This document shows, piece after piece, positions 24,118 to 35,100 of a stretch of 53,459 bases of DNA. The position numbers and the translations under genes were made by a program. The stretch covers positions 1-53,459 of the forward strand of contig JAJCZM010000024.1 of the NCBI GenBank assembly GCA_029262375.1, in the 5' to 3' direction. This DNA is from Deltaproteobacteria bacterium (lineage in GTDB: Bacteria > Desulfobacterota > Binatia > UBA1149 > SPBQ01). Positions within the stretch are counted from its first letter, which is position 1. Each line of letters begins with the position of its first letter. The notes beneath the pieces were generated by a model that was given only the letters and a program-made list of their open reading frames with translations, had not been told where the DNA came from and made no database searches.

Positions 24118-27100
24118 ATGAACATCTTCGATACGCATTCAACGATCGTTGACGACTATGCTCGGTACATCCGGAGCTTCATCAACATCAACGACCCCGA
24201 CATTCAGGCTGCCGTGGATCAGGCCCTGAGTGAAGGAACGCTCTGGCCGGATCCGCTGCTGCAGTTCAACCCCGCCTACGAAATGGCGGGGAGCGTCGAA
24301 GACTTGAGCAGATCCGGCGTTCTCAACTCTGCCGTCAGCAACATCTTCAAGGGCTACACGGTTTACCGCCACCAACTGGAAGCGATCCGGCTCGGTGTCG
24401 AGGAGAAGGACTTCGTCGTTACCTCAGGGACAGGCTCGGGTAAGTCCCTCACCTACATCGGTTCCATCTTCAACCGACTACTTGAGGCCCCCGCATCGCC
24501 GGGCGTAACCGCCGTAATCGTCTATCCGATGAATGCGCTGATTAATTCGCAGACGAACGAGTTCAACATCTATAAAGGGAACTACGAGCAAGCGACCGGG
24601 AACGTCTTTCCGATTACGTTTGGGCAATACACAGGGCAGGAGCGCCAAGAAAGGCGCGAGGCCATGCGCGAAGCGCCGCCCCAGATCCTGCTCACCAACT
24701 ACATGATGCTTGAGCTCCTACTCACGCGTACACAGGAGCGGAGCATCCGCGATGCGATCTATGAGAACATGCGCTTTCTCGTGTTTGACGAGCTGCATAC
24801 CTATCGGGGGCGGCAAGGTGCAGACGTTGCCATGCTCATCCGGCGTATCCAGGCCCGATGTAAGAATTCGATCACTTGCATCGGGACGTCAGCAACCATG
24901 GTGTCGACTGGAAGCCTGGCCTCGCAGCGCGAGCAAGTTGCCGCGGTAGCCACGACAATGTTCGGGCGGCGGTTTCAACCCAGCCAGGTAATCAATGAAA
25001 CGCTCTCGCGCTCTCTCGAGTATTCGGGGGGGAGTCCAGGCCGGGAGGCGCTCTCTGCGTCAATCGCTCGAGGGATCGATGCGTCTGCTGACGAGAAGAC
25101 ACTCCGCCAACATCCGATCGCGATCTGGCTCGAAAATGAGATTGCGCTTGAAGAGCGCGAAGAGCACTTAGTCCGCCGGACGCCGCAGGGGATAGGCGCT
25201 GTGGTTAGCGCGCTGGCGGCAGCCTCGGGAGCGAATGAGACCGACTGTCGGCAATGTCTCGCCGACATGCTGTTGTGGGTGTCGACAGTCAATCAGCGGA
25301 TTCAGGACGGTGGCTCGCGTTACACCATCCTGCCATTCAAGTTGCACCAGTTCTTTGCTCAAACGGGTTCCGTGTACACGACGCTCGATCAAGACAAGGA
25401 TCGATTCATCACACTTGAGCCCGGTATCTACAAACAAGACGACGAGAATCGCAAACCCATCTATCCGAATGTTTTCAGTCGAGCGACGGGTCACCCATTT
25501 GTCTGCGTATCTCGCGTTGGTGACCATTTCGAACCTCGCGAGTTTCGAGCGAATTTGGAGGAAGAAGCTGGGGCGACTGACGGTTACCTAATCATCGGAG
25601 ACGATATCTGGGACCCGGTGGATGATCTCGACTACCTGCCTGACGCGTGGGTTCGCGTTCGAAAGCACGACAGGGTTCCCGATTCCAAAAAAGCAGTGCA
25701 TTTCCCGCGCAGGATATATTTCGACGAGTACGGAAACTGCTCCGACACTGAGCCCTTGCCATACTGGGGTTGGTTCATGCAGGAGCCGCTGCTCTTTGAC
25801 CCGACAGGCGGTGTCTTTTTCGACACTCGTACCAATGAAGGTACGAAGCTCACAAAGCTCGGAAGTGAAGGGCGAAGTACCTCTACGACGATCACTGCCT
25901 TTTCCATTCTCAGTCGATTGCATGACGCTGGATTCGAGTCTCGCGACCAGAAGCTCTTGAGCTTCACCGACAATCGCCAAGATGCAGCCTTGCAGGCCGG
26001 CCATTTCAATGACTTCGTGCAGGTCGTGCAGCTGCGCGCCGGAATACATAAGGCGCTACTTGAGGCACCGGATCAGGCACTTGGCTACGCCAATCTCGGC
26101 GAGGCCGTGTTCAAAGCACTGGGATTGCCATTCGCGGACTACGGGAATCGGGATAGTGCGCCCGAACTTCCTAACGTCCGACGCAAATATGAGGGAGCTC
26201 TTCAGTCGTACCTGCTCTACCGCGCACTAGCCGATCTCCGTCGGAGCTGGCGCATCGTGCTTCCGAACCTCGAACAATGTGGACTGTTGCTCGTCGAATA
26301 CGAGGATATGGACGAGGTTGTCGCGCAGGATGCCTTTTGGTCGGAAGTGGCGCTTGTCGGCGACATGTCACACCCTGACCGCAAGGAGTTCTTGACGACA
26401 ATCCTTGATTTCTATCGGCTCGAGTTCGCAATCCACAGCGAGAACTTCCTGTCACCCGCCCGCCTAAAGGAAAATGAGAAGCACTTTAGGGAGCAACTCA
26501 AGGCACCTTGGACTCTCGATCGCAACGAGTCACTGCGGGAGCCCTGCGTGATTAGGATTGATCCACTTCATCGTTCGGCAAAGCTGTACTCGAAGAGCAT
26601 GGGGCCCGCGAGTTCACTCGGGAAATACATCAAACACGTCGCGAAGAGCGTGGAAGCGGACCCACGAGATTTTCGCGGCGATCGTTATAGAGACTTCGCG
26701 CTCCTGCTCATGCGAAAGCTCAAGGACGCGGACTTTCTCTTTGAGCAAACTGCGCGGAGTGCTCAGAACGAAGAAGTACCGGTATTTCGGCTGCGCATTG
26801 AATCCCTCTGCTGGAAACTCGGGGACGGCGAGACCATCAAACCGGACGTGATCAAGCGCCGCTCCTACAAAGATCAACGTCCTGTGCCGAACAAATTTTT
26901 TCGCGACATGTATCGGCGCGATTTCTCACAGACCAAACGATTTCGCGCGGAAGATCATACGGGCCAGCTCAATTTCGACACAAGGCTCGACCGTGAGGAT
27001 CGTTTCCGCGCTGATTGGTACCGCGACAGTGACAAGGAACAACTCGATCACGACCGAATACGCAGCGACTCGATCAGTGCCCTATTCTGCTCCCCGACCA

Positions 27101-29286
27101 TGGAGCTGGGTGTCGATATTGGTGGGCTCAGCGTCGTGCACATGCGGAATGCTCCGCCCAACGCCGCCAACTACGCTCAGCGCTCTGGCCGAGCTGGACG
27201 AAGCGGGCAGGGGGCGCTCGTTTTTACCTACTGCTCGGGCTACTCGCCGCACGACCGGCACTTCTTTCAACAGCAGGCTGAGCTCGTTGCGGGGACAGTC
27301 CAAGCGCCGCGGATAGACCTGTGCAACCGAGAGCTGCTCCTCACTCACTTGAACGCACTCGCAATCAGCGAGGTGGGTTTGCCCGGCTTGGAGGCGCAGG
27401 GAGGTGAGCGGCCGTCTCTGATGCGCCTTGTGCTCGACGATGATGGAGACATGCCCCTTGCACCCGGTGTGCGGGAAGGGCTACAGCTCATGCCCGGCAC
27501 CTTCTCTTCGCTCAAGGCGACATTTGGCCGAGTGATCTCGGATTTATCCGGCGACCTGGAGACGCGTGCCAGCAGCTGGTACAGCCCCGAGTGGGTGGAC
27601 CACAACCTCGGCAAGCTTGCCGATCAGCTGGACGAGTCGTTAGCTCGCTGGCGCAAACTCTATAGCTCAGCGCGCTCCCTGCTCACACGGGCGACGCAAC
27701 CGATTGAGGGTGGTCGCCTCAAGGTCGGGAGCGACGAGTACAAGAAGTACAAACGATACCAAGATCAAGCGAATCGTCAGCTGAATCTTCTTAGAAACGA
27801 TCTAGGAGGCTTCTCAGAGCTCTCCGAGTTCTATCCCTATCGCTATTTAGCTTCCGAAGGGTTTCTGCCTGGTTACAACTTCACGCGTCTGCCGATCCGG
27901 ATCTTTGTGCCGAGTGGCGATACGACGGGTGAGTTTATATCACGCCCGCGATCAGTCGCCTTGCGCGAGTTCGGTCCGCTGAATGTCATTTATCACGCCG
28001 GCAGAAAATACCGGGTGTCCCAACTCGTTGTGCAGGATGCTGAGTCCGCATTGACAGAAGCCAAAATCAGCACGAAGGCTGGCTACTACCTGACCGGCGA
28101 CGAGAAGGATCTCGAGATTTGCCCCTTCTCTGGCGTGAATCTTGGGGACAACGCCAACAAGGAACACCTCCACGACTTGCTGGAGATGGCGGAATCCCGC
28201 GCTGAGGAGATTGATCGCATTTCATGCGAGGAAGAGGAGCGCGTCTCTCGCGGTTTCAACGTAAACACCTACTTCTCAGTTGATGATGGCCAGACCCGAG
28301 TCCGAAAGGCGACCGCCCGCTCGAGCGAGTCACACCTGCTGAATCTTCGCTTCATTCCGGCGGCGCGCCTTGTTCACGTGAACACACAGTGGAGAACCCA
28401 GCGAGCCGAGGGCTTTCCAATCGGCATGACGTCGGGGGACTGGCGCAGCTCGATGCCCGATCCCGATGCCGAACTCCGGGAGGACTATCGCCTGGTCAAA
28501 CTCTGGACCTCGAGTCTCGCCGATGCACTGTACATCGAGCCGATTCATGCGTTGGGCCTAGAGGCGTCAGGGGTGGTCACGCTGCAGCATGCACTGAAAC
28601 GCGCCATCGAGAGTGAGTTCCAGGTCGAGCCGAATGAAATCGGTGTGGTTTCGGTGGGTGACCCCGAGGCCCCCAACATTCTTCTCTACGAGGCTTCAGA
28701 GGGGAGCCTTGGGATCCTCTCTCAGTTTGTCGACGATGTTGCCACATTTCAGGCAGTGGTAGGCGCGGCATGGGAGGCTTGCCGTTTCGATGACGACGAC
28801 TACCTTGCGCCGGCGAGCTACGATGACCTGTTGAGCTACTACAACCAGCGGGACCACAAGACGATTGACCGATTCCTCATCCGCGATGCGTTAGAGAAGC
28901 TGAAGGTTGCCGCGATCGAGATCGAGACCAACGCGGCCTTCCTAAGCTACGAAGACCAATACGAGCATCAGCGCCGAAATCTGGATCCGAATTCATCCAC
29001 TGAGCGGACCTTCATCAAGTACCTCTATGACAACGGTCTCCGGTTGCCCGACGCTGCTCAGAAGCGAGTGGAGGGAATCTATTGCCAACCCGACTTCTAC
29101 TATGAGCCCCGGTTCTGGGTCTTCTGTGATGGCTCTCCGCATGATGAAGACGCCGTGAGAGAGCGAGACGACGAGCAGCGCCAGCTCATCATTGCACGGG
29201 GTGATGAAGTGTGGGCCTGGCATTACCGGGAGGACTTGGCGGCCAAGGTCTCCGAGCGTCCGGACATCTTCCGGAAGGTCCGATGA
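24118..29286 (+). CDS. Large DEAD/DEAH-type helicase with DUF1998-like region and C-terminal nuclease-like domain
   Basis: The protein has 1722 residues. The N-terminal helicase half has Walker A GTGSGKS (104-110), DELH (224-227) and SAT (258-260). The C-terminal helicase half has SPTMELGVDIGG and QRSGRAGR (1021-1028). Residues about 1460-1560 resemble DUF1998 of YprA/DrmB-like proteins (LLYEASEGSLGILSQF, about 1522-1537), though the usual four-Cys cluster is not obvious. The end (about 1655-1715: PDFYYEPRFWVFCDGSPHD, Asp1659 and Asp1671, then RERDDEQRQLIIARGDEVW) resembles the Vsr/DUF559 restriction-nuclease fold. By family it should translocate on DNA; cleavage is inferred. It is first in a four-gene operon and its stop overlaps the next start as ATGA. 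It resembles DISARM DrmA and DrmB fused into one chain. Confidence 0.8.
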   Translation: MNIFDTHSTIVDDYARYIRSFININDPDIQAAVDQALSEGTLWPDPLLQFNPAYEMAGSVEDLSRSGVLNSAVSNIFKGYTVYRHQLEAIRLGVEEKDFVVTSGTGSGKSLTYIGSIFNRLLEAPASPGVTAVIVYPMNALINSQTNEFNIYKGNYEQATGNVFPITFGQYTGQERQERREAMREAPPQILLTNYMMLELLLTRTQERSIRDAIYENMRFLVFDELHTYRGRQGADVAMLIRRIQARCKNSITCIGTSATMVSTGSLASQREQVAAVATTMFGRRFQPSQVINETLSRSLEYSGGSPGREALSASIARGIDASADEKTLRQHPIAIWLENEIALEEREEHLVRRTPQGIGAVVSALAAASGANETDCRQCLADMLLWVSTVNQRIQDGGSRYTILPFKLHQFFAQTGSVYTTLDQDKDRFITLEPGIYKQDDENRKPIYPNVFSRATGHPFVCVSRVGDHFEPREFRANLEEEAGATDGYLIIGDDIWDPVDDLDYLPDAWVRVRKHDRVPDSKKAVHFPRRIYFDEYGNCSDTEPLPYWGWFMQEPLLFDPTGGVFFDTRTNEGTKLTKLGSEGRSTSTTITAFSILSRLHDAGFESRDQKLLSFTDNRQDAALQAGHFNDFVQVVQLRAGIHKALLEAPDQALGYANLGEAVFKALGLPFADYGNRDSAPELPNVRRKYEGALQSYLLYRALADLRRSWRIVLPNLEQCGLLLVEYEDMDEVVAQDAFWSEVALVGDMSHPDRKEFLTTILDFYRLEFAIHSENFLSPARLKENEKHFREQLKAPWTLDRNESLREPCVIRIDPLHRSAKLYSKSMGPASSLGKYIKHVAKSVEADPRDFRGDRYRDFALLLMRKLKDADFLFEQTARSAQNEEVPVFRLRIESLCWKLGDGETIKPDVIKRRSYKDQRPVPNKFFRDMYRRDFSQTKRFRAEDHTGQLNFDTRLDREDRFRADWYRDSDKEQLDHDRIRSDSISALFCSPTMELGVDIGGLSVVHMRNAPPNAANYAQRSGRAGRSGQGALVFTYCSGYSPHDRHFFQQQAELVAGTVQAPRIDLCNRELLLTHLNALAISEVGLPGLEAQGGERPSLMRLVLDDDGDMPLAPGVREGLQLMPGTFSSLKATFGRVISDLSGDLETRASSWYSPEWVDHNLGKLADQLDESLARWRKLYSSARSLLTRATQPIEGGRLKVGSDEYKKYKRYQDQANRQLNLLRNDLGGFSELSEFYPYRYLASEGFLPGYNFTRLPIRIFVPSGDTTGEFISRPRSVALREFGPLNVIYHAGRKYRVSQLVVQDAESALTEAKISTKAGYYLTGDEKDLEICPFSGVNLGDNANKEHLHDLLEMAESRAEEIDRISCEEEERVSRGFNVNTYFSVDDGQTRVRKATARSSESHLLNLRFIPAARLVHVNTQWRTQRAEGFPIGMTSGDWRSSMPDPDAELREDYRLVKLWTSSLADALYIEPIHALGLEASGVVTLQHALKRAIESEFQVEPNEIGVVSVGDPEAPNILLYEASEGSLGILSQFVDDVATFQAVVGAAWEACRFDDDDYLAPASYDDLLSYYNQRDHKTIDRFLIRDALEKLKVAAIEIETNAAFLSYEDQYEHQRRNLDPNSSTERTFIKYLYDNGLRLPDAAQKRVEGIYCQPDFYYEPRFWVFCDGSPHDEDAVRERDDEQRQLIIARGDEVWAWHYREDLAAKVSERPDIFRKVR

Positions 29287-32156
29287 CTTCGACGTTCCAG
29301 CCCGGAAAGCTTGTCTCCCTTCGTGGCCGGGACTGGGTCGTTCTACCGTCCGATGACGACGATCTCTTGGTCGTGAAGCCACTCGGTGGGTCGGAAGATG
29401 AGATCGCGGGAATCTACCTCCCGCTTGCTGTACCCGCCGATCAGCCCGAGGATGCTAGTTTCGATCCGCCGACGGCCGCCGACCTCGGCGACATCACCAC
29501 TGCAAGGTTTCTCTACGATTCTGCTCGCTTGGCATTCCGCAATGGCGCCGGGCCATTTCGTTCGTTGGCGAAGCTTTCGTTTCGCCCGCGTGCTTATCAA
29601 ATGGTGCCCCTCATCATGGCGCTTCGGCAGGAAACAGTGCGCCTTCTTGTCGCTGATGATGTGGGCGTCGGCAAGACAGTCGAAGCGCTTCTGATTATTC
29701 GCGAGCTGCTAGAGCGGCGAAAGATCAAGCGCTTTGCCGTGGTCTGTCTGCCTCACCTGTGTGAGCAGTGGCAGGAAGAGATTCGCTCGAAGCTCGATAT
29801 CGAATCCGTCATTATTCGATCCAACACCCAGGCACGACTTGACCGCCAGATCCAGGGCGATACCAGCGTCTATGATTACTACCCCTACCAAGTTGTCAGC
29901 GTCGACTTCATCAAATCCGACGTGCGACGAGACGTCTTCATCGAACAGTGTCCCGAGTTGGTCATCGTTGACGAGGCGCACTCATGCTCTCGCCCTAGCG
30001 GCGCTTCGGCCGCCCAGCAGCAACGCCACCATCTGCTGAGCCGCATCGCGGCGAAATCCGACAAACACCTCGTGATGCTGACCGCGACCCCGCACAGTGG
30101 TAAGCCAGAAGAGTTCAATTCTCTGCTTGGGCTCCTGAAGCCGGAATTCGAAGCACTCGACCTTCCAACCTCTACCCAGGCCCAGCGCCGCGATCTGGCT
30201 AGGCACTTCATCCAGCGAAAGCGCGCCGATGTTTCCAAGTGGATGGGTGAGGATACGCCTTTCCCGACGAGGGAAGCATTCGAGTGGCCGTACGATCTCT
30301 CTGCTGAGTACGCGAATTTCTTCAAAGACATTCTGGCCTTCACTCGCAAGCTCGTGGTCCCTGACGGTGCGGACGATCGAAAGAAGCGTGTCCAGTATTG
30401 GACCGCGTTGGCGTTGCTGCGAGGCGTGATGTCCAGCCCTGGCGCTGGCACTACGATGTTGAACACGCGCCTCGAGAAGTTGGGCGCTTCGAATCTTGAT
30501 GATTCCGCGGGCTCCAATACTGAGGTCGATGTGGAGTCAGACAATCCCGTACGCGACCTCGACTTCGGCTTTGAGGGCGACAACGCACCGACACAAGTTG
30601 TCGAGCATGGTGACTGGACAGAGCATCAGCGACGCCAGCTTCGGGAGTTTGCAGCGCGGCTCGATGGGCTGTCTGGAATGGAGCACGACTACAAGCTTCT
30701 CGCGGCGAGCATGGTCCTCGAGGAATGGATCGAGCTGGGTTTCCACCCAGTCGTCTTCTGCCGCTTCATTCCCACGGCCAACTATCTCGGCGAGTATCTT
30801 GCTCCGATCCTTCGTGAGAAATTTCCTAAGCTGAACTTGCAAGTGGTCACCAGCGAAGACCCGGACGATTTGCGCAAGCAACGCATCAGCGAAATGGCCG
30901 GCGCGGGTCCCCGGATCCTGATCGCCACGGACTGCTTGAGTGAGGGCATCAACCTTCAAGATCTATTCACGGGCGTCCTCCACTATGACTTGCCCTGGAA
31001 CCCCAACCGACTGGAACAGCGTGAAGGTCGCGTCGACCGTTTTGGGCAAAGAGCGCCCGAAGTGAAGGCCTGCCTGCTCTACGGTTCGGACAATCCGATC
31101 GACGCTATCGTGCTCGACGTCTTGCTGCGCAAAGTCCGCGAGATCAAAAAGGCGACCGGCATCAACGTCCCGTTTCCGGATGACTCGCAGAGCATCATCG
31201 ATACGATTGCCCAGGCGCTGCTCCTCAACCCCGACCGCCGCATTGCGACAAGGAAGGTCGATCCCAAGCAGGTGGATTTCGACTTCAGCGAGTTCGACGA
31301 AGCTGCAAAAGCGAAGGCGAACGTTACGCGCAAAGTCGATGAAGCGGCGGAGCGCGAGAAGGCTTCACGCAGCATTTTTGCCCAGAATGCGATCAAGGCC
31401 CAGGAGATCGAAGAGGATCTGCGCGCGGTTGACGAGGCCATCGGTGATCCTCGAGCGGTACAGGACTTTGTCACGGCGACACTGGCCGATCTCTTCGGTG
31501 TTCAGGTAACGACTGAACGCGAGGGATACGGCATCGTGCGCGGCAATCTCCCGCCTCAGCTCAACGATCTTCTTCCGATTGGTTCGCTCGTGAAGGTGAG
31601 TTTCGAGTCACCGACGCCGGAAGGCTACCACTACCTCGGCCGCAATCACCGATTTGTCGAGCAGCTTTGCCAGCTCGTCATGGGCAACACGCTGGCCAGG
31701 GACGGGCGCCGCGCCGCGCGAACTGCTGTCATTCGGACGACCCAGGTAGATCGCAAGAGCACGCTGCTGCTCTTCCGCTGCCGCAACGTCATTGAGCACG
31801 GCAAGGGCGGTCATCAAATTGTGGCGGAAGAAATGCTGCTCTGGGGCTGGAGCGGGACACCGAACGACAAGGAATTCCTGGATCATGCGGAGGCAAAGGA
31901 ATTGCTGGCCACTGTCCGTGCATCGAGCGATCTGTCGCCCCAAGCGCGCGCTGGGTTCCTCGACAACGAGCTTGGCCTGATGGAATCGCTTGAGCAGAGC
32001 TTTCAAACCATCGCAGAGGAACAATCGAAGCGACTGGTCGCTGCCCATGAACGCTTTAGCGCGCTGATGGACAAGCAGCGCTTCCAGGTGGTCTATCCGG
32101 TGCTGCCAATGGACCTCCTCGGGATCTATGTCCTGTTGCCGGAACTCGTCTCATGA
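29283..32156 (+). CDS. SNF2/RapA-like helicase (DrmD-like)
   Basis: The protein has 957 residues. The start ATG 29283 overlaps the previous stop (ATGA); an upstream in-frame start at 29211 would lie inside the previous gene. After a small beta-rich N-terminus (about 1-60) it has the SWI2/SNF2 ATPase: Walker A DDVGVGKT (Lys131), DEAH (230-233) and LTATPHSGKPEEF. The C-terminal lobe contains ATDCLSEGINLQ, then LPWNPNRLEQREGRVDRFGQ (Arg580-Arg586). A coiled-coil-like charged stretch follows (about 665-735). By family it is a double-strand DNA translocase like RapA/HepA. Its neighbours match DISARM class 1, where DrmD is a SNF2-like helicase partnered with an adenine methylase. The last four bases overlap the methyltransferase start. 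Confidence 0.85.
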   Translation: MTSTFQPGKLVSLRGRDWVVLPSDDDDLLVVKPLGGSEDEIAGIYLPLAVPADQPEDASFDPPTAADLGDITTARFLYDSARLAFRNGAGPFRSLAKLSFRPRAYQMVPLIMALRQETVRLLVADDVGVGKTVEALLIIRELLERRKIKRFAVVCLPHLCEQWQEEIRSKLDIESVIIRSNTQARLDRQIQGDTSVYDYYPYQVVSVDFIKSDVRRDVFIEQCPELVIVDEAHSCSRPSGASAAQQQRHHLLSRIAAKSDKHLVMLTATPHSGKPEEFNSLLGLLKPEFEALDLPTSTQAQRRDLARHFIQRKRADVSKWMGEDTPFPTREAFEWPYDLSAEYANFFKDILAFTRKLVVPDGADDRKKRVQYWTALALLRGVMSSPGAGTTMLNTRLEKLGASNLDDSAGSNTEVDVESDNPVRDLDFGFEGDNAPTQVVEHGDWTEHQRRQLREFAARLDGLSGMEHDYKLLAASMVLEEWIELGFHPVVFCRFIPTANYLGEYLAPILREKFPKLNLQVVTSEDPDDLRKQRISEMAGAGPRILIATDCLSEGINLQDLFTGVLHYDLPWNPNRLEQREGRVDRFGQRAPEVKACLLYGSDNPIDAIVLDVLLRKVREIKKATGINVPFPDDSQSIIDTIAQALLLNPDRRIATRKVDPKQVDFDFSEFDEAAKAKANVTRKVDEAAEREKASRSIFAQNAIKAQEIEEDLRAVDEAIGDPRAVQDFVTATLADLFGVQVTTEREGYGIVRGNLPPQLNDLLPIGSLVKVSFESPTPEGYHYLGRNHRFVEQLCQLVMGNTLARDGRRAARTAVIRTTQVDRKSTLLLFRCRNVIEHGKGGHQIVAEEMLLWGWSGTPNDKEFLDHAEAKELLATVRASSDLSPQARAGFLDNELGLMESLEQSFQTIAEEQSKRLVAAHERFSALMDKQRFQVVYPVLPMDLLGIYVLLPELVS

Positions 32157-35100
32157 ACTACCCGAGTGTTCGCATCGAGGGGGCAATCCTCTCCCCCGAT
32201 TTACTCGAGCATCTGGAGGATCGGCCCGGCCAGAAGCCCGCGGATTTTGGCCTCGATCCGACGTCTAAGGTCAAGGACGAGATCGCGCGGGCATGGGCCG
32301 ATGCTCAGGACTACTGGCGGATCTTCCAGCGAAAGCTCGAGACGCTGAAGGCAGACTCACCAGCGACCACGGAGACCCGACAGCAGTGGGTCGGGCCGTT
32401 GCTTGGCCTGCTCGGCTACCAGCTCGAGTATCAGGCGCGGGGCACCGAGTTGGACGGGAAGCTCTATAATATCTCTCACCGTGCGACGAATCGTTCGCAA
32501 GCCCCCGTGCAGATCATCGGTTATCACGAGCCGGCTGGTCTCGACCGCAAACCAGAGCGCGCCAACCGGCGGATGTCCGCTCACGCGGTCGTTCAGGAGT
32601 TCCTCAATCTGAACGAGCAGCTATACGGGCTTGCCACCAACGGTCGTGTTCTTCGACTGCTTCGCGATAGCTCTCGGCTCATCAAGCTGAGCTATCTCGA
32701 GTTTGATCTCGATCGGATCTTTAGTGATGGGCTCTTTGCTGACTTCGCGATCCTTTACAGGCTGCTGCACGCTTCGCGCCTTCCACTGGCAGAAGAGTCG
32801 AACGCCGAGAGCTGGATCGAGCGCTATCACCAGGACTCGCTGGATTCCGGGGCGCGTATCCGGGAGGGACTGAGTCTTGCTGTCGAACAAGCCATTCGTG
32901 ACTTCGGCTCTGGCTTCCTCGCCCACCCAAAGAACGACTCGCTCCGCAAGGCCATTGCAGACGGAAGGCTCGCACCCGAGGACTACTACAAAGACCTGCT
33001 TCGCCTGATCTATCGCCTCCTCTTCCTGATGGTCATCGAAGAGCGGGATCTCGTCTTTCCGACGGCTGCAAAGCCGGAGCATCGGGCAATTTATCGCGAC
33101 TTCTACGGGGTCCATCGACTGCGAATTCTGTCCGAGAAGCGTTACCTTGCTGATGCTCGGCGGCACGATCTCTGGCTAGCGTTGTTGGCAACGTTCCGGC
33201 TCTTTGAGACGGACGGCCCGGGCAGCAAGTTGGGGCTTGCGCCGCTTGCGGGTGATCTCTTTGGTGTCGAAGCGATCGGCTGGCTGGCCGAGTGTACGCT
33301 CGGCAACGATGTCCTCCTCGGTTGCCTGCGTTCGCTCAGCCTGTATGAGCATCCGGACAGCCGCCAGCTCATCCGAGTGAACTATGGTGCCCTCAACGTG
33401 GAGGAGTTCGGCTCGGTGTATGAGGGGTTGCTTGAATACGAGCCGATTTTGGCGATGGACGGCTCGGGAATTCGATTCGATCTTCAGCTGGGCGAAGAGC
33501 GCTCGGCGACGGGCTCGCATTACACGCCCGATGATTTCGTTCAGCCACTTGTCAAGCACTCACTCGACTATCTCATCGCCGACCGTTTGAAGGAGAAAGA
33601 CCAAGAAACAGCACTCCTAAGTCTCCGGGTTGCCGATATCGCCTGTGGCTCGGGACACATTCTGCTCGTGGCAGCGCGCCGGATCGCGACCGAATTGGCG
33701 GTCGTGCGCACTGGGGAGGATCAACCCTCGCCAACGGCTTTCCGAGCGGCGCTGCGAGATGTCATTCGTACTTGCATCTATGGTGTGGACCTCAACCCGC
33801 TGGCCGTGGAGCTCTGTAAAGTGGCGCTCTGGCTGGAGGCTCACAACCCGGGACAGCCGCTCAATTTTCTCGACCATCACATCAAGTGCGGGAATGCCAT
33901 TGTCGGCTTCGCGCGGCAAGAAGAGCTCGGCAAGGGTGTCCCGGATGAAGCATTTAAAACCCTGCCGGGAGACGACAAGGAGGTGGCAGCGGCCTGGCGG
34001 AAGCGGAACAAGCTGGAGCGACAGAACCGTACCCAAGAATCGCTGAACTTCTCACCGCAGCTTGGCGGGCGCTTGGACTCGGTGCTCGAGGAGTGGAAGA
34101 AGATCTCGGCGCTACCGGAGAGGACGCCAACCGAGATTGAGAAGAAGAAGGAATCGTTTTCGACCTTCGGTTCGGGAGAGAACCTCGGAGCTCTGCGAGA
34201 GATCGCTGCGATCCCGATTTCTCAGTTCTACATGGCGAAGACAGAGTCGACGGAATCCGAGTTGATCGGCGACGCGGAGTTTCGCCAATACTGGACTGGG
34301 AATTCGACGCTCGCTGGCAAGGTGGCCGCCGGTGCCCTGACTACGGCGAACCAGAAGCGGTTCTTCCACTGGTTTCTGGAATTTCCGGAGGTCATGGCCG
34401 GAGGCGGATTCGACTGCATTCTCGGCAATCCACCGTATCTCCACGGGCAAAAACTCAGCGGGACTTATGGACACGCCTTCTGCGAGCTCGCAAGGTGGAT
34501 TTACGCTCCGGTAGGCCTTAGCGACCTTGTCGTCTTTTTCGTTCGCCGCGCATTTCGACTTCTCCAACCTGCTGGCTTTGTCGCTCTGATTACAACGAAC
34601 TCGATAATTGACGGCGAAATCCGGAAGGATGGGTTGGAGCAAATTCTGAACGATGGTGCAGAAATCAATATGGCAGTCCGAGGCCGCAAGTGGCCGGGCC
34701 GAGCGAATCTTGTCGTATCCCTCTTGGCAGTTCATCACGGTTCATGGGGCGGGCCACATGTTTTGGACGGCCTCCCCGCGTCAGCGATAAACGCTTTCTT
34801 CGAAGATGGCGACGAAGTCATCGGCCCGTCAGCTCTGACCGAAAACGGCGGCCGAGTATACCAGGGGTCAATCTTCCTGGGTGAGGGGTTTCTGCTGTCC
34901 CATGATGAATCTGCGCGGCTGATTTCAGCTGACGCCAAATCGTCGGAGGTTCTGTACCCGGTCATTAACGGAAAAGAGACGAACAACAACCCCGATCAGC
35001 GTCCAAGCCGCATGATAATCAACTTCAAGGATATGCCGCTCGAAGGAGCGAAGGAGTACGCGGCACCCTTTGCGGTCGTTGAGAAGCTGGTTAAGCCAGA

